Positions 10,777 through 20,365 of a stretch of DNA of 64,000 nt are shown one piece after another (within the stretch, counting starts at the first letter, position 1; the number at the start of each line of letters is the position of its first letter). This DNA is from an uncultured Vibrio sp. (GTDB taxonomy: Bacteria > Pseudomonadota > Gammaproteobacteria > Enterobacterales > Vibrionaceae): the NCBI GenBank assembly GCA_947504195.1, contig CANNGN010000001.1, positions 248,001-312,000 of the forward strand, in the 5' to 3' direction. The notes beneath the pieces were generated by a model. That model had not been told where the DNA came from, made no database searches, and was given only the letters and a program-made list of their open reading frames with translations. A program made the position numbers and the translations under genes.

Positions 10777-12398
10777 TATTTCAACCTCTCAACGTGATTG
10801 AAGGGTTGGACATGGAAAGGGTTAACGGCGAAACCCGTCAATGAATTATTATAGGCTTTAAATTGTCGACCATGCGCGATTGGAATAACAGGTACATTTT
10901 GGTTGATGATATTTTGTATCTGTTTGTAGAGGTTTAGGCGAAAACGAGGAGCGTTGATTTCCAAAGCCAAGTTAAGCAGAGAATCGAAACTGTCATTACA
11001 CCAATGGGTTAAATCAGCGCCTTGATTATGTGATTGGCAACTCAGTACTGGGCGTAGAAAACCATCAGGGTTCGCTGAACGTCCAACAATCCCAGTTAAA
11101 TATAAGTCGACATTGTTATCAAATTGGACTTGGTTATCTCGGCTAACGCTTTGAGGTACGAGTTTTAATCTAATCCCAATATCGGAAAAGTAACTTTGGA
11201 TTAAAGCAGCCGATTTTTGTGGGCTTGGGTTATAGCTGGTGGACTCCGTAGGAACGGACATTGTTAATGTTAATCCATCAACGTAACCTGCATCTTTTAA
11301 TAAACCAAGAGCAAATCGTCTATCATACCGAATTTGAGTGGTGTTTTTAGAGTAAGCCCACGACACTGGCGGAAGTATATTATAGGCAATGGAACCTCGT
11401 CCGTAATAGACGGAGTCAATGATCTTTTGTCGGTCTATTGCATAGGAAAGAGCTCGTCGTACTCGTTGGTCATTCATAGCTTGGCGTTTAGTGTTGACAG
11501 CAATGTATGCGGTATTCATAGCTAGAGAGCTAAGTAAACTAATATGAGATTGATCTTGAATTACAGGAATTTGACTTGATATTGATGAGTTAAGAACATC
11601 GCATTCATTGAGTAATAGTTTTGCCAAAGAGCCCGTTCCGCGTTGCTCAATATCAAATACGACTTGCTCCATTTTTGCTCGACCATTCCAGTAATCGTCA
11701 TGACGTTTCAGGCGTACATAGTCACCGACAAGGTATTCGTCTAATAAGAAAGGCCCTGTTCCTACAGGTTGGCTATCTATCAACGATTTTTCATTTCTCT
11801 CAATAAGTTGTTCAGCGTACTCTTTCGAATGAATGACGGCATAAGGGGTCGACAATAAAGATAAAAAGGTATTATCAGCATGGTTCAAATGAAATTTGAC
11901 TGTATGCGAGTTCGGGGTCTCAATAGATTTAATCAGTTGCTGAAAATTGTTGCCTCTAAACCAAGGATAGGCACTGTTGCCGACGGTATGAAATGGGTTT
12001 GAAGAGAGCAGGATACGCTCAAAACTAAAACGAATATCATCAGCACTAAGTGGTCTTGTTGGTGTAAACCATGATGTTGTTTGAAACTCGATATCGGATC
12101 TAAGTTCAAATTGATAAACGAGACCGTCGTTGCTGACATGCCAAGAATGTGCGAGATTTGGTTGTGGCAGATGAGTACTGTTATTTAAAGTCAGTAATGT
12201 ATCAAACAACTGTGGAGAGAGTGCATCTACGGTAACGCCGCCATCAACGAGCTGCGGATTAAACGTCGTCGGCTTACCTTGTCCACAATAGACAAAGCCG
12301 GTTTCTCTAATTTTACTATGATCGATATTTTGTTGATCGCATCCTGCCAAGAGGATTGTGCTGATTAACGCCGTCGCGAATGTTAAGTATTTTTGCAT
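10776..12398 (-). CDS. sapA: Peptide ABC transporter substrate-binding protein SapA
   Basis: Extracytoplasmic solute-binding protein of the Sap importer (SBP family 5, DppA/OppA-like), 540 aa. Family motifs are visible: LAHSWHVSNDGLVYQFELR near the N-terminus and RRALSYAIDRQKI mid-protein. The N-terminus ends in a lipobox (LLAGC), so the product is probably a lipoprotein anchored in the membrane, whereas E. coli SapA is a soluble periplasmic protein. It is first in the operon and transcribed away from pspF, with about 110 bp between them. Confidence 0.93.
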   Translation of the reverse strand: MQKYLTFATALISTILLAGCDQQNIDHSKIRETGFVYCGQGKPTTFNPQLVDGGVTVDALSPQLFDTLLTLNNSTHLPQPNLAHSWHVSNDGLVYQFELRSDIEFQTTSWFTPTRPLSADDIRFSFERILLSSNPFHTVGNSAYPWFRGNNFQQLIKSIETPNSHTVKFHLNHADNTFLSLLSTPYAVIHSKEYAEQLIERNEKSLIDSQPVGTGPFLLDEYLVGDYVRLKRHDDYWNGRAKMEQVVFDIEQRGTGSLAKLLLNECDVLNSSISSQIPVIQDQSHISLLSSLAMNTAYIAVNTKRQAMNDQRVRRALSYAIDRQKIIDSVYYGRGSIAYNILPPVSWAYSKNTTQIRYDRRFALGLLKDAGYVDGLTLTMSVPTESTSYNPSPQKSAALIQSYFSDIGIRLKLVPQSVSRDNQVQFDNNVDLYLTGIVGRSANPDGFLRPVLSCQSHNQGADLTHWCNDSFDSLLNLALEINAPRFRLNLYKQIQNIINQNVPVIPIAHGRQFKAYNNSLTGFAVNPFHVQPFNHVERLK

Positions 12399-12507
12399 AT
12401 GAAATCAAAGAAGAGAAACGAGGACCATTATTAATATAAATGCCTCAAAGATTCGGATAATTTACCATTATTACACTATCGAACCAATCAAAAACCGCGT
12501 GCAGGAA

Positions 12508-13548
12508 TTACTCTGCATCAAATTTATTGGTGATTGCGTACTTTCGGATTAACCCGCGCAATTGATGATACGACAATCCTAACAACTGAGCAGCTTGCTG
12601 TTGATGAAACTTAGCTTGATTTAAAGCATGCTCAATAAGCTGTTTTTCGTGATTTTGACAATGATCCTTAAAGTCGATAGGGAAGGACAATGACTTGATT
12701 TCCGTGACACCTTGAAGCTCATTTTGTTGGATTACGTTTTGGTGCTCATCCTCATCGTTTTGTTCGCTCTGCTCTTGCCATTGTGGTACGAAGGGATTGG
12801 TTTGTAGAGTTGTAATCGGTTGAGTGAAATCAATATTTTGATAGACAGCGCGTTCAACGACATTTTTTAGCTCACGTATGTTGCCAGGCCAAGAGTAGTC
12901 CAGAAGTTGAGTTTGGATTTCTGAAGAGAACCCGACAAAATGCGAAAGGTGTAGCTCATGACACATCTTGACGGCGAAATGGTTTGCCAGTGGCAAGATA
13001 TCTTCCCGGCGCTTACGTAATGGTGGAAGGTGGATAACGTCAAAGGCTAAACGGTCGAGTAAATCGTGACGAAAGTGATTTTGATCGGCCATTTCGACGA
13101 GATTAGCATTGGTCGCAGCGATAACTCTTACATTTGCATTAAGCACGGTACTTCCGCCGATGCGCTCATATTGACCATATTCAATGACTCGCAGGAGTTT
13201 TTCTTGGACAGAAAGTGGGGCATTGCCCAGTTCATCTAGGAATAAACTGCCACCTTCAGCCCGTTCAAAACGTCCCATATGTTTTGCTTTGGCTCCGGTA
13301 AATGCTCCTGATTCGTGGCCAAATAACTCAGAGTCAATTAACCCTTCAGAAAGCGCAGCACAATTTAGTGTAATTAAAGGTTCATCCCAGCGTTTAGATA
13401 AATAGTGCAGTCGTTGAGCGATCAACTCTTTTCCCGTACCACGCTCACCCATGATGAGGACCGGTCGCTCAATAGGTGCGAGGCGAGATACAGTATCAAG
13501 TAGTGCGAGAAATAAGGGTGATTCACCAATGAGAGGATTATTCATCAC
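12508..13548 (-). CDS. pspF: Phage shock protein operon transcriptional activator PspF
   Basis: Sigma-54-dependent enhancer-binding AAA+ activator lacking an N-terminal receiver domain, as usual for PspF. Walker A is GERGTGKE, the sigma-54-contact loop is ESGAFTGAKAKH, Walker B is GGSLFLDELGN, and a Fis-type helix-turn-helix closes the 346 aa (QQQAAQLLGLSYHQLRGLIR). Its activity is normally restrained by PspA until envelope stress. It is divergent from pspA, and the shared 228-bp intergenic region holds the sigma-54 promoter and a candidate upstream activator site. Confidence 0.96.
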   Translation of the reverse strand: MMNNPLIGESPLFLALLDTVSRLAPIERPVLIMGERGTGKELIAQRLHYLSKRWDEPLITLNCAALSEGLIDSELFGHESGAFTGAKAKHMGRFERAEGGSLFLDELGNAPLSVQEKLLRVIEYGQYERIGGSTVLNANVRVIAATNANLVEMADQNHFRHDLLDRLAFDVIHLPPLRKRREDILPLANHFAVKMCHELHLSHFVGFSSEIQTQLLDYSWPGNIRELKNVVERAVYQNIDFTQPITTLQTNPFVPQWQEQSEQNDEDEHQNVIQQNELQGVTEIKSLSFPIDFKDHCQNHEKQLIEHALNQAKFHQQQAAQLLGLSYHQLRGLIRKYAITNKFDAE

Positions 13549-13580
13549 GTTAACCTTTTATATTGAGATGGTTAAATAAA

Positions 13581-13600
13581 CCAATTTTTGGCTAAATTGG
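13581..13600. promoter_or_regulatory. Candidate PspF upstream activating sequence
   Basis: A 7-bp inverted repeat, CCAATTT-N6-AAATTGG, lies about 92-111 bp before the predicted pspA transcription start. This is the region where PspF binds in E. coli. The repeat is seen directly; its assignment to PspF is inferred from position. Confidence 0.5.
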
Positions 13601-13664
13601 CAAATATATCTTTTTTGTTTGTGAAGTGAAATTTGTAAGCCATTGATTATAAAGAGTTATGAAA

Positions 13665-13681
13665 TTGGCACGGAAATAGCT
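13665..13681 (+). promoter_or_regulatory. Sigma-54 promoter of pspABC
   Basis: TTGGCACGGAAATAGCT has the invariant GG (-24) and GC (-12) separated by 10 bases and closely matches the sigma-54 consensus. It is on the pspA strand about 96 bp before the start codon and fits the PspF dependence of this operon. Confidence 0.85.
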
Positions 13682-13776
13682 ATATACATTGGGAAGCTTG
13701 AATTTGGTTTGATGAGATTATTGATAGAAGCGTTTTAGGCTCACAGACTGACTAACATATTATTAGGAGAAAGATC

Positions 13777-14445
13777 ATGGGTATATTTTCACGTTTTGCT
13801 GATATCGTTAATTCGAACATTAGTTCATTGCTTGATAAAGCGGAAGATCCAGAAAAACTTATTCGCCTTATTATCCAAGAAATGGAAGATACATTGGTTG
13901 AAGTAAGAAGTAATTCAGCAAAAGCTATGGCGGACAAAAAGGAAGTCGTACGCAAAATTGAATCTCTTGAGCAACAAGTATCGGATTGGAGCAATAAAGC
14001 CACTTTAGCATTGGCCAAGCAAAGAGAAGATCTCGCTCGAGCTGCATTAATTGAAAAAAGAAAGCTAGGGCACAATTTAGACGGTCTTAAAAAAGAGCTT
14101 GTGTTAGTTGAAGAGACGGTTGATAAATTAACTGACGAAATCGCCAAATTGGAAGCGAAAATTACAGAAACCAGAGCAAAACAGCAAGCGCTGATCATTC
14201 GCAGCCAAGCGGCAGGTGATCGTCGCGATATTCAACGTCAGCTACATCAAGGAAAGTCGGCGGCGACCATGGCTAAATTTGAACAATTCAGTCGTAAAAT
14301 CGATGAACTTGAAGCTGAAGCTGACCTGTTCAATCAATCAGGGAGCAACCAAACCCTAGACCAGCAGTTTGCTGAACTGCAAGCGCAAGAAGAGATTGAA
14401 CAAGAGCTGGAAAAAATGAAACAGCAAATTCATCAGAGTCAATAA
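13777..14445 (+). CDS. pspA: Phage shock protein A
   Basis: Peripheral inner-membrane protein of the PspA/IM30 (ESCRT-III-like) family, 222 aa, almost entirely coiled-coil. The N-terminal amphipathic helix MGIFSRFADIVNSNISSLLD and LIRLIIQEMEDTLVEVRSNSA are typical. It binds and inhibits PspF and, under stress, oligomerises on damaged membrane. AGGAG lies before the ATG. First gene of pspABC. Confidence 0.97.
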   Translation: MGIFSRFADIVNSNISSLLDKAEDPEKLIRLIIQEMEDTLVEVRSNSAKAMADKKEVVRKIESLEQQVSDWSNKATLALAKQREDLARAALIEKRKLGHNLDGLKKELVLVEETVDKLTDEIAKLEAKITETRAKQQALIIRSQAAGDRRDIQRQLHQGKSAATMAKFEQFSRKIDELEAEADLFNQSGSNQTLDQQFAELQAQEEIEQELEKMKQQIHQSQ

Positions 14446-14466
14446 TTGATATAAGGATGCAAAATT

Positions 14467-14700
14467 ATGTCAGGAGCATTTTTTACGGCACCGTTGATTG
14501 TTTTTATGGTCTTTGTCGCGCCGCTTTGGTTAGTTTTGCACTATCGAAGCAAGCGAAAAGCGACGAATGGAATTAGCGATGAAGAATTACAAACATTAAA
14601 TACTTTGTCTCAAAAAGCAGATCGTCTTAGTAGTCGTGTAGATACGTTGGAAAAAATCTTAGATTCGGAAACCCCTGGTTGGAGGAACAAGTATGACTAG
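14467..14700 (+). CDS. pspB: Phage shock protein B
   Basis: 77-aa inner-membrane protein with one N-terminal helix (about residues 4-25, FTAPLIVFMVFVAPLWLVLHY) and a cytoplasmic coiled-coil tail (LSQKADRLSSRVDTLEKIL). With PspC it senses membrane stress and releases PspA from PspF. It ends GWRNKYD, as many PspB do, and overlaps pspC by 8 bp. Confidence 0.95.
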   Translation: MSGAFFTAPLIVFMVFVAPLWLVLHYRSKRKATNGISDEELQTLNTLSQKADRLSSRVDTLEKILDSETPGWRNKYD

Positions 14701-15082
14701 CCGAGGATTGTATCGTGATCCTGTAAATTCGAAACTGACGGGTGTGTGTGCGGGACTTGCTAACTATTTTGAGATGGAAATTTGGTTAGTTAGAATTTTG
14801 TTTATCTCCGCCGCACTATTAGGTGGTACATTCTTGGTGGTATTGGCGTACTTTGCGCTCACATTGATGCTAGAAAAGCCACCAAAGCAGTATCGTGACC
14901 AACAGCAAAAGCAACAAGGTCACAAATTAAAAAGTCGCCATTGGAAACAAGGTGAATCCGCGTCACAAGTGATTCATAATTTGCAATCTGAATTCGATGA
15001 AATTGAACAGAATGTGAGAAACATTGAAGCGTATGTTACGTCAAACGCCTACAAGGTTAATAAAGAATTCAAGACGTTATAA
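14693..15082 (+). CDS. pspC: Phage shock protein C
   Basis: 129-aa PspC-domain protein. The N-terminal motif LYRDPVNSKLTGVCAGLANY is the family hallmark, followed by a hydrophobic hairpin (about residues 35-65) and a basic, then coiled, C-terminal half. It acts with PspB as the membrane sensor of the Psp response. It lies 9 bp before tag, so the two may be co-transcribed. Confidence 0.95.
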   Translation: MTSRGLYRDPVNSKLTGVCAGLANYFEMEIWLVRILFISAALLGGTFLVVLAYFALTLMLEKPPKQYRDQQQKQQGHKLKSRHWKQGESASQVIHNLQSEFDEIEQNVRNIEAYVTSNAYKVNKEFKTL

Positions 15083-15091
15083 GGAGATATC

Positions 15092-15652
15092 ATGGAAAGC
15101 GATCACGGTGTATGCGAATGGGCAACGAAAAATTCCTTAGAACGTGAGTATCATGATAATGAATGGGGCAAGCCAGTCTATGACGATCAGAAACTGTTTG
15201 AGTTCATTACCTTGGAAGGCGCCCAAGCTGGGCTGAGCTGGCTCGTAATATTAAAAAAGCGAGCGGGCTATTACCAAGCATTTGACGGTTACGACTTAGA
15301 AACGTTAGCCCAATATGATGAACGTCGTACCGAAGCCATTATTGAACAGTTCGATGTCGTGAAACATCGCGGTAAAATTAATTCAGTGTTTAGCAATGCT
15401 CAGGCAGCACTAAAACTTCAACAAGAGTATGGGTCATTAAAAGCGGCGCTATGGCAGTTTGTCGATCATGAGCCGATCATAAATCATTGGACCTCAATGT
15501 CTGACGTGCCCACATCGACGGATTTATCTAAGGAAATGAGTAAATTTCTGAAGAAAAAAGGATTTAAGTTTGTCGGTGAAACGATCTGCTATTCATTTAT
15601 GCAAGCGGTCGGCATGGTTAACGATCATCTCGTTGATTGTCCAGCACGATAG
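15092..15652 (+). CDS. tag: DNA-3-methyladenine glycosylase I
   Basis: Base-excision-repair enzyme that removes 3-methyladenine from alkylated DNA. It has 186 aa with the family signature YHDNEWGKP, LFEFITLEGAQAGLSW and the C-terminal GFKFVGETICYSFMQAVG. Zinc ligands of the E. coli enzyme appear conserved (N-terminal Cys in GVCEWA, late His and Cys in NDHLVDCPA). AAGGAG precedes the ATG. It trails pspABC and ends at a strong terminator. Confidence 0.95.
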   Translation: MESDHGVCEWATKNSLEREYHDNEWGKPVYDDQKLFEFITLEGAQAGLSWLVILKKRAGYYQAFDGYDLETLAQYDERRTEAIIEQFDVVKHRGKINSVFSNAQAALKLQQEYGSLKAALWQFVDHEPIINHWTSMSDVPTSTDLSKEMSKFLKKKGFKFVGETICYSFMQAVGMVNDHLVDCPAR

Positions 15653-15655
15653 AAA

Positions 15656-15695
15656 AGGGTCAGATGTCGTTCTTAACAACATCTGACCCTATTTA
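15656..15695. terminator. Terminator between tag and the cystathionine beta-lyase gene
   Basis: AGGGTCAGATGT and ACATCTGACCCT form a perfect 12-bp stem with an 11-nt loop, followed by ATTTATTATT on the + strand; AAAA precedes it. It can act in both directions between convergent genes. Confidence 0.85.
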
Positions 15696-15717
15696 TTATT
15701 GCGTTAGAGATAGAAGG

Positions 15718-16917
15718 CTACTGAGGTTGTTCCGCCAACACTCGATTGTACTCAGCAAATCCTTGTTCTAGATCGGCGATCAAGTCCTGAACATCTTCCA
15801 AACCAATGTGTACCCGAACAAGCGTGCCACTAAAATTTGGATTCGCAATCGTACGTAGTGCATTAAAACTTTTTGGCTCATTGGCGAGGATTAAACTCTC
15901 ATAGCCGCCCCATGAATACCCCATACTGAAGTGTTTCATGCTGTCCAACAGTGCGGTAGTTGCTCGAGGGTAACTGCTGTTTAGAACAAATGAAAATAGC
16001 CCGTTGCCACCCGTAAAATCACGTTCAAAGAACTCATGCCCTGGGCATGTTGCCAATGCTGGGTGACGAACATGATCCACTTCTGGTCGATTAGCAAGCC
16101 AGTTTGCGACTTCTAAGCTATTTTTCTCATGTTGTCTTAGTCTGACATCTAAAGTTCGAATTCCGCGTAATCCAAGGTAGGCATCATCAGGAGAAACACA
16201 CTGTCCTAACAAGTAGCTATTTTCGCGCAACTGATCCCAATACTTTTCTGAAGCTACTGCGGTACCTAGCATGACATCTGAGTGGCCAACGATGTATTTG
16301 GTTGCTGCTTGAATTGAAATGTCGACGCCAAATTCAAACGGAGAAAAGTTAACGCCAGCTCCCCATGTGTTATCCAGCATGACAATCACATCAGACTCGT
16401 GCGCAATACGTGAAAGTGTCGGAATATCCTGTACTTCCATCGTGATAGAACCTGGGGATTCGGTAAATAAAATTCGTGTGTTCTCTTGAATAAGGTCGCG
16501 AATTCCTTCACCAATTAATGGATCGTAATAGGTGGTTTCTACGCCCATTTTCTTTAACATCACATTACAGAAATCACGCGTTGGTTCGTAACAAGTATCA
16601 ACCATTAAGATATGATCACCCGCTGAGACAAACGATAGAATGGCTCCTGTTATTGCCGCGGTGCCACAAGGATAGAGAGCACACCCAGCGCCACCTTCAA
16701 GCGTCACCATTGCATCTTGAAGAGCAAAGTGAGTATTGGTACCACGACGGCCATAAAATAGCGTTTGTTTTTGTCGATTGATTGTCGCCTGATTTTTTTC
16801 GGCTACGGTATCAAATACGATAGTTGATGCTCTTTGGACCGGGGGATTTACCGTACCATTGGTCCATTTCTTACTTCGACCAGCGCCAATTAATTGGGTT
16901 TTTTTCTCTTCTGACAT
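15718..16917 (-). CDS. metC: Cystathionine beta-lyase
   Basis: PLP-dependent enzyme that cleaves cystathionine to homocysteine, pyruvate and ammonia in methionine synthesis. It has 399 aa in the Cys/Met metabolism family. The PLP-binding lysine lies in SIQAATKYIVGHSDVMLG, and substrate-pocket motifs FYGRRGTNTH and MLDNTWGAGVNF match the gammaproteobacterial MetC branch rather than MetB. Monocistronic. No convincing MetJ box was found upstream. Confidence 0.92.
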   Translation of the reverse strand: MSEEKKTQLIGAGRSKKWTNGTVNPPVQRASTIVFDTVAEKNQATINRQKQTLFYGRRGTNTHFALQDAMVTLEGGAGCALYPCGTAAITGAILSFVSAGDHILMVDTCYEPTRDFCNVMLKKMGVETTYYDPLIGEGIRDLIQENTRILFTESPGSITMEVQDIPTLSRIAHESDVIVMLDNTWGAGVNFSPFEFGVDISIQAATKYIVGHSDVMLGTAVASEKYWDQLRENSYLLGQCVSPDDAYLGLRGIRTLDVRLRQHEKNSLEVANWLANRPEVDHVRHPALATCPGHEFFERDFTGGNGLFSFVLNSSYPRATTALLDSMKHFSMGYSWGGYESLILANEPKSFNALRTIANPNFSGTLVRVHIGLEDVQDLIADLEQGFAEYNRVLAEQPQ

Positions 16918-16990
16918 GGTAGTTCCTTGTAAAAACGTATTGTCTATTTAAAACATGTCAACGTTAGGGATTCAACCTTAGATTGAAAAC

Positions 16991-18445
16991 TTATAATAAA
17001 GGGTTGAACAGGTAATAAATGCGTTCTAGAAAACGGTTAAATAATGGCCGAGATTGCCACTGTTGTTTTTCGATTAAATAAGATTGATCGATATATTCTT
17101 GTTGTAGTTCAAAAAGCTGTTTTGTGAACACTTCATCGTCAACGGCGAGTGTTACTTCAAAATTCAGCCATAGACTGCGCATATCCATGTTGACGGTACC
17201 GATTAAACAAAATCGTTCATCAATTACGACAGATTTTGTATGAAGTAGGCCACCATAAAATTCATAGATATTGATTCCTACCTCTAATAGTTCCCCATAG
17301 AAAGAGCGAGAAGCCCATTTCACCATAGTTGAATCATTTTTATGGGGGATAATAATATCTATGTTTATACCACGTTGTGCGGTCATTTTTAGTGTCGCAA
17401 GCAGATCACGGCTTGGTACAAAGTAGGGCGAGGTAATTCTGATTGAATGATTTGCCTGGTGAATTGCAATGATCAGTGCTTGAATAATGAGTTGCTCAGG
17501 CATTGCAGGGCCTGAAGGGACGACTTGAACTGGGTGCAGAGAAACTGGATTATCTAGTTGGCATTCCGGTAATTGAGGAAATGAACGCTCACCCGTTTCA
17601 ATTTCCCAGTCCCAACTGTGAATCGCGGATAAGATATTTACTGTCGGTCCGGTTACGCGCACCATAATATCGACCCACTGGCCCACATCGGCATCGAGCT
17701 TAAAGAATTCAGGGTCAACCATGTTCATTGAGCCGGTGTAGGCGATTTGATCATCGATAACCACGATTTTTCTATGCTGGCGCAGATCCAATCGACTTAA
17801 AAATATTCGCCATGGTTTTACGGGCAATGCTTGTACCACTTCAATGCCAGCACTGCGCATTGTTTTTGCCCAGCCACTGTTAAAGAATCGGTGGCTGCCT
17901 GCTGAATCGAGCAGTATTTGTACTTTTACTCCTCGCTTAGCGGCGTGGATAAGTGCTGATGCAACAGTATCGGTTTTTCCCCCAGGGTGCCAAATGTAGA
18001 ACACCATTCGAATACGATCATTTGCTTGCTGAATATCTTCGACCATCGCATCGATGATTTCATTTGGTGTTTTCTTTAGATCGAGATGGTTACCACTGAG
18101 TGCGGGAATACTCATCCTTTGGTTGCACAACTCGTCAATCTTATAAATATGTGTTCCCAATGTTTCAGTGACATGCGCCTGACAATCATTAAGGCTGGAA
18201 AACCAATCGCGAAATGGTGTGAACATTTCTCGTGCACGTTCGGCTCGGCGACGACCTAAATTAAGTTCGCCAAAAAGAAAATAGGCAATGACACCAATAA
18301 AGGGGAGAACATAGATCATTAAAAGCCATGCCAATGAGACACTTATGGCATTCTTCTTAACCACAACGCGAATCGTCACCGAGGCAACTAATAACCAATA
18401 AACAACAAAGCTTAAAAGTACGATGAATTGATAAATTTTGTCCAT
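16991..18445 (-). CDS. cls: Cardiolipin synthase
   Basis: Membrane phospholipase-D-family enzyme that condenses two phosphatidylglycerols to cardiolipin and glycerol. Two N-terminal helices (about residues 5-55) are followed by two HKD motifs: HRKIVVIDDQIAYTGSMNM and HTKSVVIDERFCLIGTVNMD. The open frame reaches TTG 18478, but ATG 18443-18445 gives 484 aa, matching ClsA (about 486 aa), and is preferred. Its precursor pathway includes pgsA at 2.7 kb. Confidence 0.95.
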   Translation of the reverse strand: MDKIYQFIVLLSFVVYWLLVASVTIRVVVKKNAISVSLAWLLMIYVLPFIGVIAYFLFGELNLGRRRAERAREMFTPFRDWFSSLNDCQAHVTETLGTHIYKIDELCNQRMSIPALSGNHLDLKKTPNEIIDAMVEDIQQANDRIRMVFYIWHPGGKTDTVASALIHAAKRGVKVQILLDSAGSHRFFNSGWAKTMRSAGIEVVQALPVKPWRIFLSRLDLRQHRKIVVIDDQIAYTGSMNMVDPEFFKLDADVGQWVDIMVRVTGPTVNILSAIHSWDWEIETGERSFPQLPECQLDNPVSLHPVQVVPSGPAMPEQLIIQALIIAIHQANHSIRITSPYFVPSRDLLATLKMTAQRGINIDIIIPHKNDSTMVKWASRSFYGELLEVGINIYEFYGGLLHTKSVVIDERFCLIGTVNMDMRSLWLNFEVTLAVDDEVFTKQLFELQQEYIDQSYLIEKQQWQSRPLFNRFLERIYYLFNPLL

Positions 18446-18674
18446 TGGGCGATCAAACAAACCTAAAGAAAGAAACAATATGATAGTAATCGCATTGGTT
18501 TAGGATTGAAAGCGAGATTTGAACAGGGGTGTTGAAAGCTTGAACGTTACATCGATTGGTGAGGTTTTGGATGCTTTTTGCTCGAAATGTGGCTTGGTGA
18601 ATAATGTGTCGTGTTAATTCGTTGGATTGTATCTATGGTCTAGTTATACTCGTGCTTCACGCTAAGAGGTAACT

Positions 18675-19415
18675 ATGTTCGACATTCTTTATCGTCACGA
18701 TGATTTTATTGTCATTAATAAACATTTTAACGTTTCAGTACATAAAGATGATGGTGAAACCATGTTGGTGTCAGACGTTGCTCGTGCGTTGAATTTGCCA
18801 AAGCTCTATTTGGTCCATCGTTTGGATAAGATGACATCCGGTATTTTATTGCTTGCGACAATCTCTGAAAGTGCTCGCCAATTGTCGGCTAACTTCTCGA
18901 ATAGAGATGTTGAAAAATTCTACTTGGCGATTGGGTGTAAGAAGCCGAAAAAAAAACAAGGTTTGATTAAGGGTGATATGACCCGCTCTCGTCGTTCAAG
19001 TTGGAAGTTACTTACCAGTCAAAATAATCCAGCAATCACTCAGTTTTTTTCGCTTTCAAGTGACAACGGGCAGCGAGCTTTTCTGTGTAAACCCTACACT
19101 GGAAAAACCCATCAAATTCGTGTTGCGTTGAAATCTGTAGGCTCGGCAATTGTCGGTGACCGAATTTATAACAGTGCAGATAGTGAGAGTGACCGAGGCT
19201 ATTTACATGCTTTTGCGATTCGATTTAAATATGATAATCAAAGATTTGAGTTTATCTGTGATCCTCGATGCTACGAAGGGTTTGGGTGCTTATGGTCTCA
19301 ACCCATAATGTCGAATGCTATTGACCAATGGTTGACCCCTTGGGACTTATCTTGGCCCAGTGTGAATCCTCCTTCTGTAAGTAAACTGTCTATTAGTAAA
19401 AAAGTGAATCCATGA
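18675..19415 (+). CDS. RluA-family pseudouridine synthase (TIGR01621-like)
   Basis: 246-aa RNA pseudouridine synthase without an S4 domain. The catalytic aspartate is D51 in LVHRLDKMTSGILLLA; KPYTGKTHQIRVALKSVG and GDRIYN are the other conserved blocks. It resembles a small Rlu family (TIGR01621) common in Vibrio and Shewanella with unassigned RNA target. AGAGGT precedes the ATG. It overlaps the downstream methyltransferase by 4 bp (ATGA), which suggests that both act on RNA, probably rRNA. Confidence 0.88.
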   Translation: MFDILYRHDDFIVINKHFNVSVHKDDGETMLVSDVARALNLPKLYLVHRLDKMTSGILLLATISESARQLSANFSNRDVEKFYLAIGCKKPKKKQGLIKGDMTRSRRSSWKLLTSQNNPAITQFFSLSSDNGQRAFLCKPYTGKTHQIRVALKSVGSAIVGDRIYNSADSESDRGYLHAFAIRFKYDNQRFEFICDPRCYEGFGCLWSQPIMSNAIDQWLTPWDLSWPSVNPPSVSKLSISKKVNP

Positions 19416-20353
19416 ATATACAACAATTGCCAATATTCTTTGGCGAGTTAGAAAAACAGCTTATTGAAATACCTAATGAAGCAAGGCGTTTATTTCATGG
19501 CCGGGGTCAGTATTGGGAAGGATTAGAACAACTGACCGCTGACTGGCTTCAAGGTCAATTAATTGTCTGTGTTTATAAACTTCAAGATGAAGACTTTATT
19601 GCCGCTCTCCAACAAGGCTTAAGTCAATTTTGCCAATCAAGTGCGTGGCGTGATAAAGCTGGCTCTTCAATTGTATTGCAGCATCGTTATCGTGATGGTG
19701 CGCCAGCGGAAGTGATTGTGGGTGAATTGAATTCAAACCCGATTGTTGAAGAAAATGGTTTGAAATATCAGTTGAAGTTAGGTCGAAATCAGAACATGGG
19801 TTTGTTTCTCGATATGCGTTATGGGCGACAGTGGGTCAAAGACAACTCAGCTGGTAAGCGAGTTCTCAATCTATTTGCATACACATGTGGTTTTTCTGTC
19901 ACGGCGATGGAGGGCGGCGCGGAGAGTGTCGTCAATGTCGATATGGCTCGAGGAGCGTTAGATACTGGAAAAACAAACCATAAGCTTAACCTGCACGATC
20001 TTTCAACGGTGCACTTTTTTGCTCATGATATTTTTCGATCATGGGGCAAAATCAATCGCTATGGGCCTTATGATTTAATCATTATCGACCCGCCATCATT
20101 TCAAAAGGGCAGTTTCGCGCTAACAAAAGATTACCGCAAAATTTTACGTCGGCTACCAGATATGCTTAGCGAGGAAGGTCAAGTATTTGCGTGCGTCAAT
20201 TCACCAGTCGTAAAACAAGATTTTTTGACCAACAGTATGGCGGAAGAAGCGCCTATGCTGCAGTTTGAAAGACGTTTAGACAACCCTCCTGAGTTTGTTG
20301 ATATCGACCAAGATGCCAACCTCAAAGTCTTGCTATTTAACAAACAAGATTAA
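19412..20353 (+). CDS. Class I SAM-dependent methyltransferase (RlmI/RlmK-like)
   Basis: 313 aa with the Rossmann SAM site RVLNLFAYTCGFSVTA, the acidic residue in VVNVDMARGAL and the catalytic motif DLIIIDPPSFQKGSF. It belongs with the Methyltrans_SAM (PF10672) group that includes the rRNA m5C methyltransferase RlmI and the C-terminal part of RlmKL, but lacks an N-terminal PUA or THUMP domain, so its substrate is uncertain. It is translationally coupled to the pseudouridine synthase and ends at a bidirectional terminator. Confidence 0.85.
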   Translation: MNIQQLPIFFGELEKQLIEIPNEARRLFHGRGQYWEGLEQLTADWLQGQLIVCVYKLQDEDFIAALQQGLSQFCQSSAWRDKAGSSIVLQHRYRDGAPAEVIVGELNSNPIVEENGLKYQLKLGRNQNMGLFLDMRYGRQWVKDNSAGKRVLNLFAYTCGFSVTAMEGGAESVVNVDMARGALDTGKTNHKLNLHDLSTVHFFAHDIFRSWGKINRYGPYDLIIIDPPSFQKGSFALTKDYRKILRRLPDMLSEEGQVFACVNSPVVKQDFLTNSMAEEAPMLQFERRLDNPPEFVDIDQDANLKVLLFNKQD

Positions 20354-20365
20354 AGCTTGCCACGT

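Noticed and set aside
13752..14198. 148-aa open frame antisense to pspA
   Set aside because: It is a shadow of the coiled-coil codon pattern of pspA and has no ribosome site or family.
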